Shown here: piece by piece, positions 1 through 7,658 of the stretch | Layout of the letters: each line of letters begins with the position of its first letter | Numbering within the stretch: the first letter of the stretch is position 1 | DNA from: Candidatus Bathyarchaeota archaeon | Lineage (GTDB): Archaea; Thermoproteota; Bathyarchaeia; Bathyarchaeales; Bathycorpusculaceae | Length of the DNA stretch: 56,119 nt | NCBI GenBank assembly: GCA_003141855.1 | Contig: PLNS01000004.1 | Coordinates: 1 to 56,119 of the forward strand | Direction: 5' to 3' | Position numbers and translations under genes: made by a program | The notes under the pieces: model-generated | Database searches by the model: none | Seen by the model: the letters and a program-made list of their open reading frames with translations, nothing else | What the model was told of the DNA's origin: nothing

Positions 1-84
1 TTTAAGTTATTCAACACAGCACAAACAGCTTTTTTGAAATTTCATAGGCTTTTACTTAAGCATTATAGGGTAGCAGGGCTTGTT

Positions 85-573
85 CTATATTTGATTAAGT
101 TCTTTAAGATAAGCGTCAAGACATTTAGTTTTGGCTGCTATAAGGTAAATCGAAAAAGCATACACAAAAACTATAACTAATCCAACCAAAAACATCAAAA
201 GAAAACCTTTAATTATTAACAACAAAAACAGGGCTTCAGATATTCCTAGCAAAAATCCAGAACTAACACGTATCCAGTTATTGCTCTCTCTTAGTTTTGC
301 ACTCTGCGTAAACCAATCGACTGTAGCGACAAGTGGCAAAAAAGAAATAACAGGAAGATAAAACTCAATTGGGAAACCAAAGCCAAATGCGTTTGCTGCA
401 AAAATCCCTATTATCCCTAAACCTGTTCCTGTGCATCTTGAACAAAGGTGAACCCTTTTTCCCTTAAAACTCAAGCGAATAGTTCGATGAAGCCTGTCTG
501 GTGGATGATGTGAGCCAATTAGAAATAACAGATAGCGCCAATTTTGTTTGACCATTTTTTTCTCTAACTGCAC
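85..573 (-). CDS. DUF2085-type membrane protein
   Basis: Predicted 162-residue integral membrane protein. Near the N-terminus it carries the HHPPDRLHRTI stretch followed by a CSRCTGTGLG motif, the pattern I associate with the DUF2085 family; the two close cysteines could bind a metal. About four hydrophobic segments follow (roughly residues 50-72, 75-90, 100-120 and 122-148). Function unknown. An alternative start is the second Met, 18 bases downstream. It lies downstream of the release-factor gene on the same strand, separated by about 230 bases, so it probably has its own promoter. Confidence 0.72.
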   Translation of the reverse strand: MQLEKKMVKQNWRYLLFLIGSHHPPDRLHRTIRLSFKGKRVHLCSRCTGTGLGIIGIFAANAFGFGFPIEFYLPVISFLPLVATVDWFTQSAKLRESNNWIRVSSGFLLGISEALFLLLIIKGFLLMFLVGLVIVFVYAFSIYLIAAKTKCLDAYLKELNQI

Positions 574-802
574 CTTTTCCAGTTATGACTGTTATTGTCT
601 TGAATTGAACCCAGATATTTACTGGGATGTTGATTCTTAAAGATTTAAGGAATTGCTTGTGTGAGGCGAAGATAAAAGAAAGTTACCAATTGGACGTGAG
701 ACCTGAAGCCGGGCGAATTTATGTTGTTTTGAGGTTTCAGCCTTTAAATAAGGGGGGTCTAGTCTGCTCAGAGCATACAGTTTAGCGCTTAAAAATTTGA
801 GT
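574..802. other. Intergenic with CTTTAAATAAGGGG motif
   Basis: Spacer between the minus-strand aRF1 and DUF2085 genes. It has no convincing ORF. It holds one copy (about 741-756) of a dispersed motif, CCTTTAAATAAGGGG, that recurs in other intergenic spaces of the window. CCTT and AAGG can pair around an AT-rich loop. Confidence 0.5.
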
Positions 803-2071
803 TTAGCCTTGCATTTTAAACCTTAGAATCGCCGCGATGCCGCCGAAAGCGTTCTTTAGCATCTGTCCCTCTTCCGTTTCACCCGAAATAATCTCAACCT
901 CAGTGTTTGAGAGCTCAGCTAATTCACCCAAGTCGTCAACGACATCTTTTTTGTCCACTATAGTCATGGATGGTGCTTTGCATCCTGCACAGGCTTTCCC
1001 AGCTAAGCCCTTCTCAAAATCAGCTACTTCCTTGCCTTTAACGGTATGTTGCTCTTCAAAGCCACAAGCACCGCATTTAATGGTAACGCGAACCAAATCC
1101 AAATCCTCAGACATCAACACCGTCCGCACAGCGCCATTCTGCAGCAGTCGCCGTACTTCTGCTTCACCATACGTTATCATGCCTGTGTCGTGGCCGACTT
1201 CGTAGAGGAATTTCTGCATGACCTCTTTTTCTTCGATATAGCGGACTTTCCGCATGATTTCAGGCGCTTTATCCACCACTTCCTTAACACCCTGCTCCTC
1301 CACATAAGCGGTGTCAACGGTATCTAGGATTTTGTTTTTTAGTTGGTAGTTGAGGTAGTCGCCTTTTTCAAAATCAAATTTGGTTGGTCCAGGACCACCC
1401 AGAATAATGCCTTTCAGGGTGTCGATTGGCAACAATATGTCGTTGGCATGCTTGCCCACACGTGTGAAATACTCGTTTAGCTGCATGTCACGCATACGTT
1501 CATAACGCCTAGCTGATTGACCACCAGCCTTGGTCTTGCCTGCAACACCCGAATGCATCTGCCTCACAATCTGCAAACGTTTACCCTGTAAAGTCGCAAT
1601 CGTAGCATTCGACGCATCCACGAGTATAATGCCATAGGTTTCTTTCTCCCGCAACATCTCCTGCAGATACTCGGTGTGGAAGCGTGAGTCGCAGCGGTAG
1701 AGGAAAATTTTGATGGGTTCAGGGGGAACGATGACGTAGGCTTCCATGCGTTCGGTTCCTGGCGCGTCTCCTTCCTGCAGTAGGGCACCGGTAAAAATCA
1801 CTATGCCCTTTTCGCCTGGGTCTTTGAAAAGTTTGAGTTTTTGCTGTGCTTTAGTGATGGCGTCGAGGACGTTTTTTCGTGTTACGTTGGATTTGATGTT
1901 GCTGGCTGTGCCGTATTCGTTGCGTAGAAGGTTTAGGGCGTCGCTGATTTGTTTGCCTGGTGGAACGTAGACGGTGATGAGTTCGGTGTGGCTGCCCTCT
2001 TTGTTGGCTAGGGTGTTTAATGTTTTTCTCAGCCTGAATAGTTCAAGGGACGACTTTTTCGCGGTACTCAA
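803..2071 (-). CDS. prf1: Peptide chain release factor aRF1
   Basis: Archaeal class-1 release factor, which reads all three stop codons in the ribosomal A site and triggers peptidyl-tRNA hydrolysis. The 422-residue protein is of normal family length. The stop-codon recognition motif NIKS is at residues 58-61, YRCDSRF (YxCxxxF type) at about 125-131, and the catalytic GGQ loop at 183-185, followed by the conserved SARRYERMRD helix. The C-terminal domain carries a zinc-ribbon-like CGACGFEE...CAGC set. The start is a TTG (TTG AGT ACC), with a GTGAAG stretch upstream. It is monocistronic in this window, between ftr and the DUF2085 gene. Confidence 0.97.
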   Translation of the reverse strand: MSTAKKSSLELFRLRKTLNTLANKEGSHTELITVYVPPGKQISDALNLLRNEYGTASNIKSNVTRKNVLDAITKAQQKLKLFKDPGEKGIVIFTGALLQEGDAPGTERMEAYVIVPPEPIKIFLYRCDSRFHTEYLQEMLREKETYGIILVDASNATIATLQGKRLQIVRQMHSGVAGKTKAGGQSARRYERMRDMQLNEYFTRVGKHANDILLPIDTLKGIILGGPGPTKFDFEKGDYLNYQLKNKILDTVDTAYVEEQGVKEVVDKAPEIMRKVRYIEEKEVMQKFLYEVGHDTGMITYGEAEVRRLLQNGAVRTVLMSEDLDLVRVTIKCGACGFEEQHTVKGKEVADFEKGLAGKACAGCKAPSMTIVDKKDVVDDLGELAELSNTEVEIISGETEEGQMLKNAFGGIAAILRFKMQG

Positions 2072-2151
2072 ATAACTTCACTGTAGACGCTTAACTTGTT
2101 AACTAACGTTAAAAGGAGTCAAATAAAAGTTCCGACTTAAAAAACGGAAGC

Positions 2152-3165
2152 TTAGGCTTTTGGTTTAGCTGGCGGTGCCGCCGCGGGCTCGGGCATGGGT
2201 GCCCCGATGGCTTCTCTGAGATAAGCTTTGAACGGACCCAGTTTTCCACCATAGTTTCCAGACGAAATCTTCACTACGCCTGGAATACCGGCAGCTGCCG
2301 TCACACCTACTTTCATGCCCTTTTTAACTGCGTCAAGTGATAAGCCGTTCATAACAATTTCATAAACGCAAGTTACGCCTTCTGGAACAACAGAGTCAGG
2401 CACAAGAGTACGCAAGGTTGGACAGTACGGATGGTTAGTTGAAGCTTTCAGTTTGTATTTTAGCGAGCCAGCTTTGCTTCCTGCACGGCAAACTCCGCCT
2501 GGAAACTGCATTATTACGTCAGGGGCATTTGCGCGGATTGCGTCTGCTGCTGCTTCAGCCGCTTTAAGTCCTGAGGGCTGATCTTTTGCGAAAATCATAA
2601 AGTTGCCGCCTGCAACTGCTTCCATAGCGCCAAAACCGTCTTCAACGATGAAACTGCCTTCCATGACTGGGATTCTCCAGCATTTTCTTCCGCCGACCAT
2701 CGCTTTTTTCTGGAAGCCGTCGCCGAAGTATCGGAGGCTGCTGCCGACGTTTAGGGTGCGTTTGCCTGTTAAGCCGTTGAAGGCTGCGGTTGTTGGACAA
2801 GTCAGGGTGCATTGCCCGATACGCTGCATAAGTTGATGTTTGAGTTCGAAGCGGTCACGATTATAAATTTGGATAAGTACACCGGGTCGTTTGTCCGGTG
2901 TCTGGTCTGCTGGAACAGCTCGTTCGATTGCTGCTTCCGCAGTCGCCTCAATTACGCTTGTGGCAAAACCTATAGTTAGGCTTGCGGCAATTTGTGCCCA
3001 TTTCTCGTTTTGAGCTGTAATCAAAACTCGTCCTGCCCAAAGCCCGAACATTTCAGCAAACGTGTCTTGAATCTGTACAACGTTGCCTGAAGGTGATTTT
3101 ACAAGGAACATTTTTGTGCTTTCGTCATAGCTTTGGATTTCAAGCTTGTTAGTGTTTGAAGACAT
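2152..3165 (-). CDS. ftr: Formylmethanofuran:H4MPT formyltransferase
   Basis: Cytosolic enzyme that moves a formyl group between formylmethanofuran and tetrahydromethanopterin, a step of the archaeal methyl branch of the Wood-Ljungdahl pathway and of methanogenesis or formyl oxidation. The 337-residue protein shows the Ftr hallmarks: the GQCTLTCPTTAAFNG segment, the GDGFQKK and GGRKCWRIPVMEGSF region, and FPGGVCRAGSKAGS. It is longer than the roughly 297 residues typical of methanogen Ftr, mainly from an N-terminal extension and an Ala/Pro-rich C-terminal tail. The start is ATG with an AAGGTC ribosome site. No other pathway gene is adjacent, so the rest must lie elsewhere. Confidence 0.95.
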   Translation of the reverse strand: MSSNTNKLEIQSYDESTKMFLVKSPSGNVVQIQDTFAEMFGLWAGRVLITAQNEKWAQIAASLTIGFATSVIEATAEAAIERAVPADQTPDKRPGVLIQIYNRDRFELKHQLMQRIGQCTLTCPTTAAFNGLTGKRTLNVGSSLRYFGDGFQKKAMVGGRKCWRIPVMEGSFIVEDGFGAMEAVAGGNFMIFAKDQPSGLKAAEAAADAIRANAPDVIMQFPGGVCRAGSKAGSLKYKLKASTNHPYCPTLRTLVPDSVVPEGVTCVYEIVMNGLSLDAVKKGMKVGVTAAAGIPGVVKISSGNYGGKLGPFKAYLREAIGAPMPEPAAAPPAKPKA

Positions 3166-3336
3166 TAAAGGGACCTTGCCAGTTCTGTTGGGAATTGTAT
3201 AATTTAAGAGTTTTCATGGTTTTCCAAGTTTCAACTTGACTAATTTTTAGATTCCAACTTTAAATTCATGGAGTATTCGCTTAAAAATGCGGGCTTTTCT
3301 TCTTTCTTTATTCTTTAGGTATGGACGGCTCCAAGA

Positions 3337-3358
3337 GACCTCCCCTATAGGTTTCTGC
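3337..3358 (-). repeat. Dispersed repeat, copy 3 (partial)
   Basis: On the minus strand this reads GCAGAAACCTATAGGGG followed by AGGTC. It shares its first 17 bases with the longer copies at 8442 and 17653 but lacks their hairpin half. It lies between ftr and the orphan VapB gene. Confidence 0.6.
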
Positions 3359-3416
3359 AATGATTAACTATTAGGCTCCAACTATGGTTTGATGGCGGAT
3401 GCCGAGAAAGATAATC

Positions 3417-3638
3417 TTACCTAGAAACAAATCGCTCTCTATCTTCTCTTACCTGCAAAAATACTTCATCTATATCGTCGCCTGCCCATTTGCCTGAAAA
3501 CTCCAGAAGCGGTTTCTTTTTCCGTTCGCCTGCAACCCTTAAAACAACGTCTGAAAAAGATTCGCCTGATTTCTTGAGTTGTTTTAATGTTTGGTATGAT
3601 TCGTTGGAGAGCGAGATCACTTTAGTCATGTTTAACAC
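3417..3638 (-). CDS. Orphan VapB-type antitoxin
   Basis: A 73-residue protein that reads like the small archaeal VapB (DUF217) antitoxins: an N-terminal MTKVISLSNESYQTLKQL strand-helix DNA-binding segment, the GESFSDVVLR motif, then an acidic tail expected to wrap a PIN-domain toxin. VapC normally starts directly downstream or overlaps the antitoxin. The roughly 250 bases downstream on this strand (to 3166) contain no VapC-like ORF, so the antitoxin is solitary. The second Met (3629) is an equally good start. It sits just outside the tRNA-Thr-bracketed island. Confidence 0.7.
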   Translation of the reverse strand: MLNMTKVISLSNESYQTLKQLKKSGESFSDVVLRVAGERKKKPLLEFSGKWAGDDIDEVFLQVREDRERFVSR

Positions 3639-3697
3639 ACTATCCGTGTATGCGTATTAAAAATTTAGGTGTAGTTGGCAACAAACTTGCTCTAAGA

Positions 3698-3750
3698 TGT
3701 GGAGCATTCGGCGGGATTTGGACCCGCAACCATTACCTTACCAAGGCAAC
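3698..3750 (-). repeat. tRNA-Thr 3' fragment (attachment-site relic)
   Basis: Fifty-three bases that match, with three mismatches, the 3' half of the intact tRNA-Thr(GGT) gene at 5542-5618, from the anticodon stem through the T arm and acceptor strand to CCA. The orientation is the same. This is the pattern left when an element integrates into the 3' half of a tRNA gene. The 1.8 kb between the two copies would be the inserted DNA. One mismatch breaks an acceptor base pair, consistent with no selection on the fragment. Confidence 0.85.
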
Positions 3751-3813
3751 ATACAACTTTCTTTAGACAGCGAATTTCTTTTTCAAGAATTGACATGCTT
3801 TTTTGGCGTCAAA

Positions 3814-3821
3814 CTTTATAT
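3814..3821 (+). promoter_or_regulatory. TATA box for hicBA
   Basis: CTTTATAT lies about 37-44 bases upstream of the ATG at 3858. A transcript starting about 25 bases downstream would have a very short leader containing the GAGGGG ribosome site. Confidence 0.5.
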
Positions 3822-3857
3822 CGTTTAGGTGTCTCTTTTATGGTAAGAGGGGAATTT

Positions 3858-4082
3858 ATGGTGGAAATTAAGGGTAGAAAGTTTACTGTAATTTTGAGGG
3901 AGGAGCCTGAAGGTGGCTACTCAGCGCAATGCCTTGAACTTCCCGGAGCAATCAGCGAAGGAGAAAACCGCAAAGAAACCCTCGCCAACATTAAAGAAGC
4001 CATCGAAGGCTACTTGGAAGCCTTCCCTGAGGAAGTTGACCAGCTTAAAAGAAAGAAAGAGCTGGTGGAAATAACTGTCTGA
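3858..4082 (+). CDS. hicB: HicB-family antitoxin
   Basis: Small antitoxin of about 74 residues with the HicB fold: a strand KFTVILREEPEGGYSAQC followed by LELPGAISEGENRKETLANIKEAIEGYLE. HicB binds and inhibits the HicA mRNA interferase and usually represses the operon. I chose the ATG at 3858 because GAGGGG lies just upstream and a TATA box lies at 3814; an upstream in-frame ATG at 3840 would add six residues. It ends five bases before hicA. The hicB-hicA order is the reverse of the commonest arrangement. No extra C-terminal DNA-binding domain is visible. Located inside the tRNA-Thr-bracketed island. Confidence 0.85.
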   Translation: MVEIKGRKFTVILREEPEGGYSAQCLELPGAISEGENRKETLANIKEAIEGYLEAFPEEVDQLKRKKELVEITV

Positions 4083-4086
4083 AAAG

Positions 4087-4302
4087 TTGCCCTCTGCTTC
4101 TTGGCAAAAAGTCATTAAGGCTCTCACAAAAGCTGGATTCAAAGTCGTAAGACAGAAAGGTAGCCACATATTTTTAACCGATGGAAAACACAAACTCACA
4201 GTTCCACGTCATAACCCTATCAAGAAAGGCACACTTCTCTCAATCATACAACAAGCAGGATTAACAAGAGAAGAATTTCTTGAACTCATTGGTACCCAAT
4301 AA
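4087..4302 (+). CDS. hicA: HicA-family mRNA interferase toxin
   Basis: A 71-residue protein matching HicA (YcfA-like) toxins: a double-stranded-RNA-binding-like fold with the GFKVVRQKGSHIFL segment, whose His is the expected catalytic residue, followed by KLTVPRHNPIKKGTLLSIIQQAGL. HicA cleaves mRNA and is neutralised by HicB, encoded four bases upstream. The start is a TTG (TTG CCC TCT), since no ATG lies before the conserved core. Both residues and length suggest an intact toxin. The pair may serve as a maintenance module for the small integrated element. Confidence 0.88.
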   Translation: MPSASWQKVIKALTKAGFKVVRQKGSHIFLTDGKHKLTVPRHNPIKKGTLLSIIQQAGLTREEFLELIGTQ

Positions 4303-4359
4303 AATAACCAATATTTTGGATGTGAGGGCAACATGCCTGGCTTACAAATCATAGTAAAG

Positions 4360-4367
4360 TTTATATG
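4360..4367 (+). promoter_or_regulatory. TATA box for winged-helix gene
   Basis: TTTATATG follows an AAAG stretch. It lies about 43 bases before GTG 4403 and 55 before TTG 4415, consistent with a promoter separate from hicBA. Confidence 0.45.
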
Positions 4368-4402
4368 TAAACCGTATGTAAGATACATTAGCACTAACTT
4401 AG

Positions 4403-5233
4403 GTGTGTAGAACATTGGGCGAAGAATCAGATGTTGAATTAAGAAACGAAGAAACGGGGATCAATATTCCTCACCCTATTCAAACAATTCAGGTTATCAA
4501 TGGAGTTATCAAAGTCCTGTACAATTATAAGCGCCCAGTTTCGTACAAGGATATTTCGACCGCTTGCAGCATACATCCATTTAACGTTAGCCAAGCCCTA
4601 AGCAGCGCTTCAGATATAGGATTAACCCGAAGCCCCGGAAGAGGGCTTTACACCCTTACAGAGGAAGGAAAAGAGTATGCAAGACTTCTTCAGTTCGGTA
4701 AGGAGGAAGAAGCAAAAGTTTTGCTTAAGAAAATAATTGTAAAGAATCTTAAGTGGACAGAAATTCTTACTTTTCTTAATGCAACAAGAGGGCAAGAGCG
4801 GAACCCCCTTGACTTGGTTATGGAAGTTGAGCGTATCAGTGGCAAACAATGGAAGCCTTCAATGAGATCAAGAATAGAAAGTGGCTTAATTTCAATTCTT
4901 GAATTTGCAGGTTTTATAGTGAAACAGGGATCTAAAATTATACCAGTAGGGGAACCCATAGATTCTGCCACTTTCTCCGATGTTGCAATGGCTGTGGCAA
5001 TGGATACATTAGCGAACAGCCGAACAAGCCAAGCTATGACTTCAAAAGAGAATAAAACTGGAAAGGGTTTTGCGCAATTATCTTCTGACATTTATATTTT
5101 CCAAATCAAGGAAGACTTGGATAGTATCGATTTTGCAGAAAGCCAATTCAAGAGTTGGATTGAATTCCTAAAGCGGAAACTTCAGAAAGAAAAGCAAGAG
5201 GCTCAGCAAAGTGAAGGAGTTCCAAACCAGTAG
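4403..5233 (+). CDS. Winged-helix protein of the tRNA-Thr island
   Basis: A 276-residue protein not recognised as a named family. Residues about 28-90 look like a winged helix: VINGVIKVLYNYKRPVSY, the VSQALSSASDIGLTRS recognition region, then a wing GRGLYTLTEEG. The middle (about 100-185) could be a second winged-helix-like repeat (WTEILTFLNATRG...LISILEFAGFIVKQG). The C-terminus is charged and coiled-coil-like (KRKLQKEKQEAQQ). It may be a regulator or replication-type protein of the island; this is inference. Start GTG at 4403; TTG at 4415 is a good alternative because AGGTG lies about 10 bases before it. Confidence 0.6.
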   Translation: MCRTLGEESDVELRNEETGINIPHPIQTIQVINGVIKVLYNYKRPVSYKDISTACSIHPFNVSQALSSASDIGLTRSPGRGLYTLTEEGKEYARLLQFGKEEEAKVLLKKIIVKNLKWTEILTFLNATRGQERNPLDLVMEVERISGKQWKPSMRSRIESGLISILEFAGFIVKQGSKIIPVGEPIDSATFSDVAMAVAMDTLANSRTSQAMTSKENKTGKGFAQLSSDIYIFQIKEDLDSIDFAESQFKSWIEFLKRKLQKEKQEAQQSEGVPNQ

Positions 5234-5268
5234 CGTTACAGGAGTGCCAGTGCCAGTGGAATCCAGCA

Positions 5269-5403
5269 TAACTGTATCGCAATCTGTGCTCCTTCATGCT
5301 GACAAGCCTCTATTATGCTTCAACCCTAATTTAAGGCTCTCGCTTGTAAGGTGAAATAAGAAATGCCAAAGACAGGTTATACTTGTTTAACTGTATCGCA
5401 ATC
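5269..5403 (+). repeat. 16-base direct repeat pair
   Basis: TAACTGTATCGCAATC occurs at 5269-5284 and 5388-5403. The second copy encodes LTVSQS near the start of the small RHH protein. The first could be the 5' remnant of a duplicated copy of that gene, since it also reads ITVSQS in an open short frame. Confidence 0.55.
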
Positions 5404-5521
5404 GCTAAAAGAAAGAATGAATGCAAAGGTGGAAGAATTAGGATATGCTGGTGTCCCAAGTTTAATTGAGGATATGCTCAGAAATAGTACCAGTACTGTT
5501 ACTAGTACCAACAAACTCTAA
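5363..5521 (+). CDS. Tiny ribbon-helix-helix-like protein
   Basis: A 52-residue protein starting ATG CCA AAG. The N-terminal strand YTCLTVSQSLKERMNAKVEELG followed by a helix GVPSLIEDMLRN fits the CopG/Arc-like ribbon-helix-helix DNA-binding fold; the tail is Ser/Thr-rich. Such proteins often act as plasmid or virus copy regulators or as antitoxins. It is the last gene of the island, 21 bases from the 3' CCA end of the tRNA-Thr gene that bounds it. Confidence 0.55.
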   Translation: MPKTGYTCLTVSQSLKERMNAKVEELGYAGVPSLIEDMLRNSTSTVTSTNKL

Positions 5522-5541
5522 ATGTGCTTGATTTTGGGAAG

Positions 5542-5618
5542 TGGAGCCTTCGGCGGGATTTGGACCCGCGACCATTACCTTACCAAGGTAACGCCCCACC
5601 GGACTAGGCTACGAAGGC
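5542..5618 (-). tRNA. tRNA-Thr(GGT)
   Basis: Full cloverleaf on the minus strand. Acceptor GCCTTCG pairs with CGAAGGC; the D arm is GCCT...GGGC; the anticodon stem TTACC/GGTAA encloses loop TTGGTAA, giving anticodon GGT; T arm GCGGG-TCCAAAT-CCCGC; discriminator T. CCA is encoded at 5542-5544. No intron. Its 3' half is duplicated at 3698-3750. Confidence 0.95.
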
Positions 5619-5784
5619 AAACCAATTTCTCTTTACAACAAACGTGCAATATGCAATAAAGAGCTTACGGTCAACCAGCCCTATCCGACGATGTAAACCT
5701 GCAAAAATAACGCTGAAACTGGAATTGAGGGGGTAAATAAATATTAAAGGAGGCAAACCGTATTGTCACAGAGCTCAAGTTTGT

Positions 5785-5872
5785 GCAGGGGTCTCCAAGC
5801 CAGGTCAACGGAGTAGGGCTTAGGACCCTATCGCGTAGGCGTTCGTGGGTTCGAATCCCACCCCCTGCACCA
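5785..5872 (+). tRNA. tRNA-Leu(TAG)
   Basis: Type II tRNA. Acceptor GCAGGGG pairs with CCCCTGC; anticodon stem TAGGG/CCCTA encloses loop CTTAGGA, giving anticodon TAG; a long variable arm follows; T arm GTGGG-TTCGAAT-CCCAC. CCA is encoded (5870-5872). No intron. A near-match to its last 26 bases (24/26) recurs at 9439-9464. Confidence 0.96.
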
Positions 5873-6663
5873 CTATAAGCAAAACGTATGGGGGTCCCAA
5901 CGGGTGATGCTTTTGGCTTTATGTGTTAAAGTTTGCGTTTTCTAAAGATTTTTGCGCGTTTTGATATGGACTTGGGCGGTGTTTTCGCTTGTACGCTTTT
6001 ATTGAAACTATTTTGGGACAGCGTAAATAATCAAAGATGTCCTCTCTCGAGATTGTGTACAGAGAGCCATGTTTTGATACCATTAACTAGACCTACACGA
6101 TAGTTAGCTTTGACGCTTAAGAATCTTGATTAGCGCTCTCGTTAAAAAAGAAAAAAATAGAGAAATAAATGTGCCTATACCGAAGTTTTACTTTTTCTTT
6201 GCTGGGGCTTTCTTTTCTTCTTTCTTTGGTTCTGGTTTCTTAGCCACTAATACAACCTCGGGATTCTACATATGTCAGTAATTGTATTTAAAATTTGTTA
6301 AAGCCCACTCTGTATTTGAGAACTCTTTAATTGAAATCGCGAGAATTAAGCCATAAAATCTCTGAAAGTTTCTGGGTTTCGATTGCTTGCCTTGGACAAA
6401 CCATTTAGAAGTGAATGATAATTGATGCAGAGGTAGAAATTATTAACTGCGTAAGCGGAATGTAAATAATATGGGAATCGGGGCATCTTTCTTATTCAAT
6501 TAAATGGTTTATTTCGAATAGATTGTAATTTGGAGCCAAAAATGCCCTGCCTGTTTCAATTTAGAAACAAAAAAAGAAGATGTTGCGTTTTTAATTCAGA
6601 GGAAAAAGATAACAAAGCTTAATATTGCCTTAAAAAGAAAAAGAGGCTGCGGAGAAAGTCGAT
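5873..6663. other. Long non-coding stretch downstream of tRNA-Leu
   Basis: About 790 bases without a convincing gene apart from the very small lysine-rich frame at 6188-6247. The sequence is AT-rich and has no clear repeats. It separates tRNA-Leu from the histone gene and may include decayed mobile DNA. Confidence 0.4.
6188..6247 (-). CDS. Possible 19-residue Lys/Glu/Pro-rich peptide
   Basis: A GTG-started frame encoding an extremely basic peptide made of K, P, E and A (VAKKPEPKKEEKKAP...). It could be a genuine small protein or the tail of an eroded gene, since lysine-rich tails of this kind occur on archaeal ribosomal and chromatin proteins. No family assigned; support is compositional only. 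Confidence 0.25.
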   Translation of the reverse strand: MAKKPEPKKEEKKAPAKKK

Positions 6664-6885
6664 ATGAACGAATTGGTAATGGCTGTAGCTCCAATGCATA
6701 GATTATGTAAGAAAGCTGGAGCAGACAGGGTGAGTGAAGCAGCAGCGAAGGAGCTTGCAAAAGTTCTCGAGGAGATTGGCGTTAGGATTGCTAAAGAAGC
6801 ACTTGATTATGCCATTCATGCCCGAAGAAAAACCATTAAAGCGAAAGACATTGAGATAGCTACTAGAAAAGTCATAGGAAAATAG
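6664..6885 (+). CDS. Archaeal histone, HMf family
   Basis: A 73-residue histone-fold protein that dimerises and wraps DNA. The fold is clear: alpha-1 PMHRLCKKAGADRVSEAA, long alpha-2 AKELAKVLEEIGVRIAKEALDYAIHARRKTI, and the final KAKDIEIATRKVI helix, with the RK-TIKAKDI loop that contacts DNA. Family length is about 66-70, so there is only a short N-terminal extension; Met6 (6679) is an alternative start. Two cysteine-free helices and a single Cys in alpha-1 are visible. It lies inside the segment between tRNA-Leu and its decayed 3' copy, next to phage-tail-like genes, so it may be either chromosomal or element-borne. Confidence 0.93.
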   Translation: MNELVMAVAPMHRLCKKAGADRVSEAAAKELAKVLEEIGVRIAKEALDYAIHARRKTIKAKDIEIATRKVIGK

Positions 6886-7136
6886 TAATCTAATAACTCA
6901 AGCGCGCCTTTTCTTCTTTTTGAATGGAAAATAGCGTATAGCCAGCTATGCTTTTGTTCGCAGAATTAGCTTCGTTAGGCGCTTATGAAAACCTGTAGCA
7001 GCAGTCACGGCATAGGTAACGCTGAATCTCTCTTAAACTGGTGTACCTTATCCTTTGTATGACCTTTGACTGCCACAAGTCAAACCGTAAACGTAATAAG
7101 TTTAACTTGTGAAAGAGAAGAGGCGGTGGAAAGTGT

Positions 7137-7634
7137 ATGCCGCAGTTTACTGTTAACCCTAGTCGATTTGATCCTTACAAGAAATTCAAGTTCATAATCA
7201 AGTGGGATAATAAGGTCGTTGCTGGCGTCTCCAAAATGAGTCCGCTGAAACGAACCACAGACGTCATCACGCACCGCGAAGGAGGCGACGCAAACGTCGA
7301 GCGAAAATCTCCGGGCAAAACCCATTACGACCATATTGTTTTGGAGCGGGGCGTAACACATGATCCTGAGTTTGAGGCTTGGGCAAATTTGGTGTTTAGC
7401 AAGAGTAGTGGTTCCATGTCTCTTAAGAACTTCCGCAAAGACATAGTCATTGAATTACTTAACGAAGCGGGAGTTCCGGTGATAGCTTACAAGGTTTATC
7501 GGTGCTGGGTCTCAGAGTACGTTGCCCTGCCTGAATTGGATGCGGGAGAAAACGCAGTTGCCATACAAAGTATAACGATTGAGCATGAGGGCTGGGAAAG
7601 AGACACCGGAGTAGCTGAACCCAAAGAAACATAG
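7137..7634 (+). CDS. Contractile injection system / phage tail tube protein (gp19-like)
   Basis: A 165-residue protein of the T4 gp19-like tail-tube family, which stacks as hexameric rings to form the inner tube of phage tails and extracellular contractile injection systems. Family-typical stretches are DPYKKFKFIIKWDNKVVAGVSKMSPLKRTT, HREGGDANVERKSPGKTHYD, LERGVTHDPEFEAWANLV and the C-terminal IEHEGWERD. ATG start; the preceding GGCGGTGGAAAG may act as ribosome site. It is followed 24 bases later by the tube-adaptor gene. No sheath, baseplate, spike or ATPase gene lies in the window, which is unusual. Confidence 0.9.
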   Translation: MPQFTVNPSRFDPYKKFKFIIKWDNKVVAGVSKMSPLKRTTDVITHREGGDANVERKSPGKTHYDHIVLERGVTHDPEFEAWANLVFSKSSGSMSLKNFRKDIVIELLNEAGVPVIAYKVYRCWVSEYVALPELDAGENAVAIQSITIEHEGWERDTGVAEPKET

Positions 7635-7658
7635 AACCGCCAAGGTAGATGCAAATAC

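Noticed and set aside
1046-1327. Plus-strand open frame inside the aRF1 gene
   Set aside because: It overlaps a strongly conserved gene in another frame and has no protein-like features.
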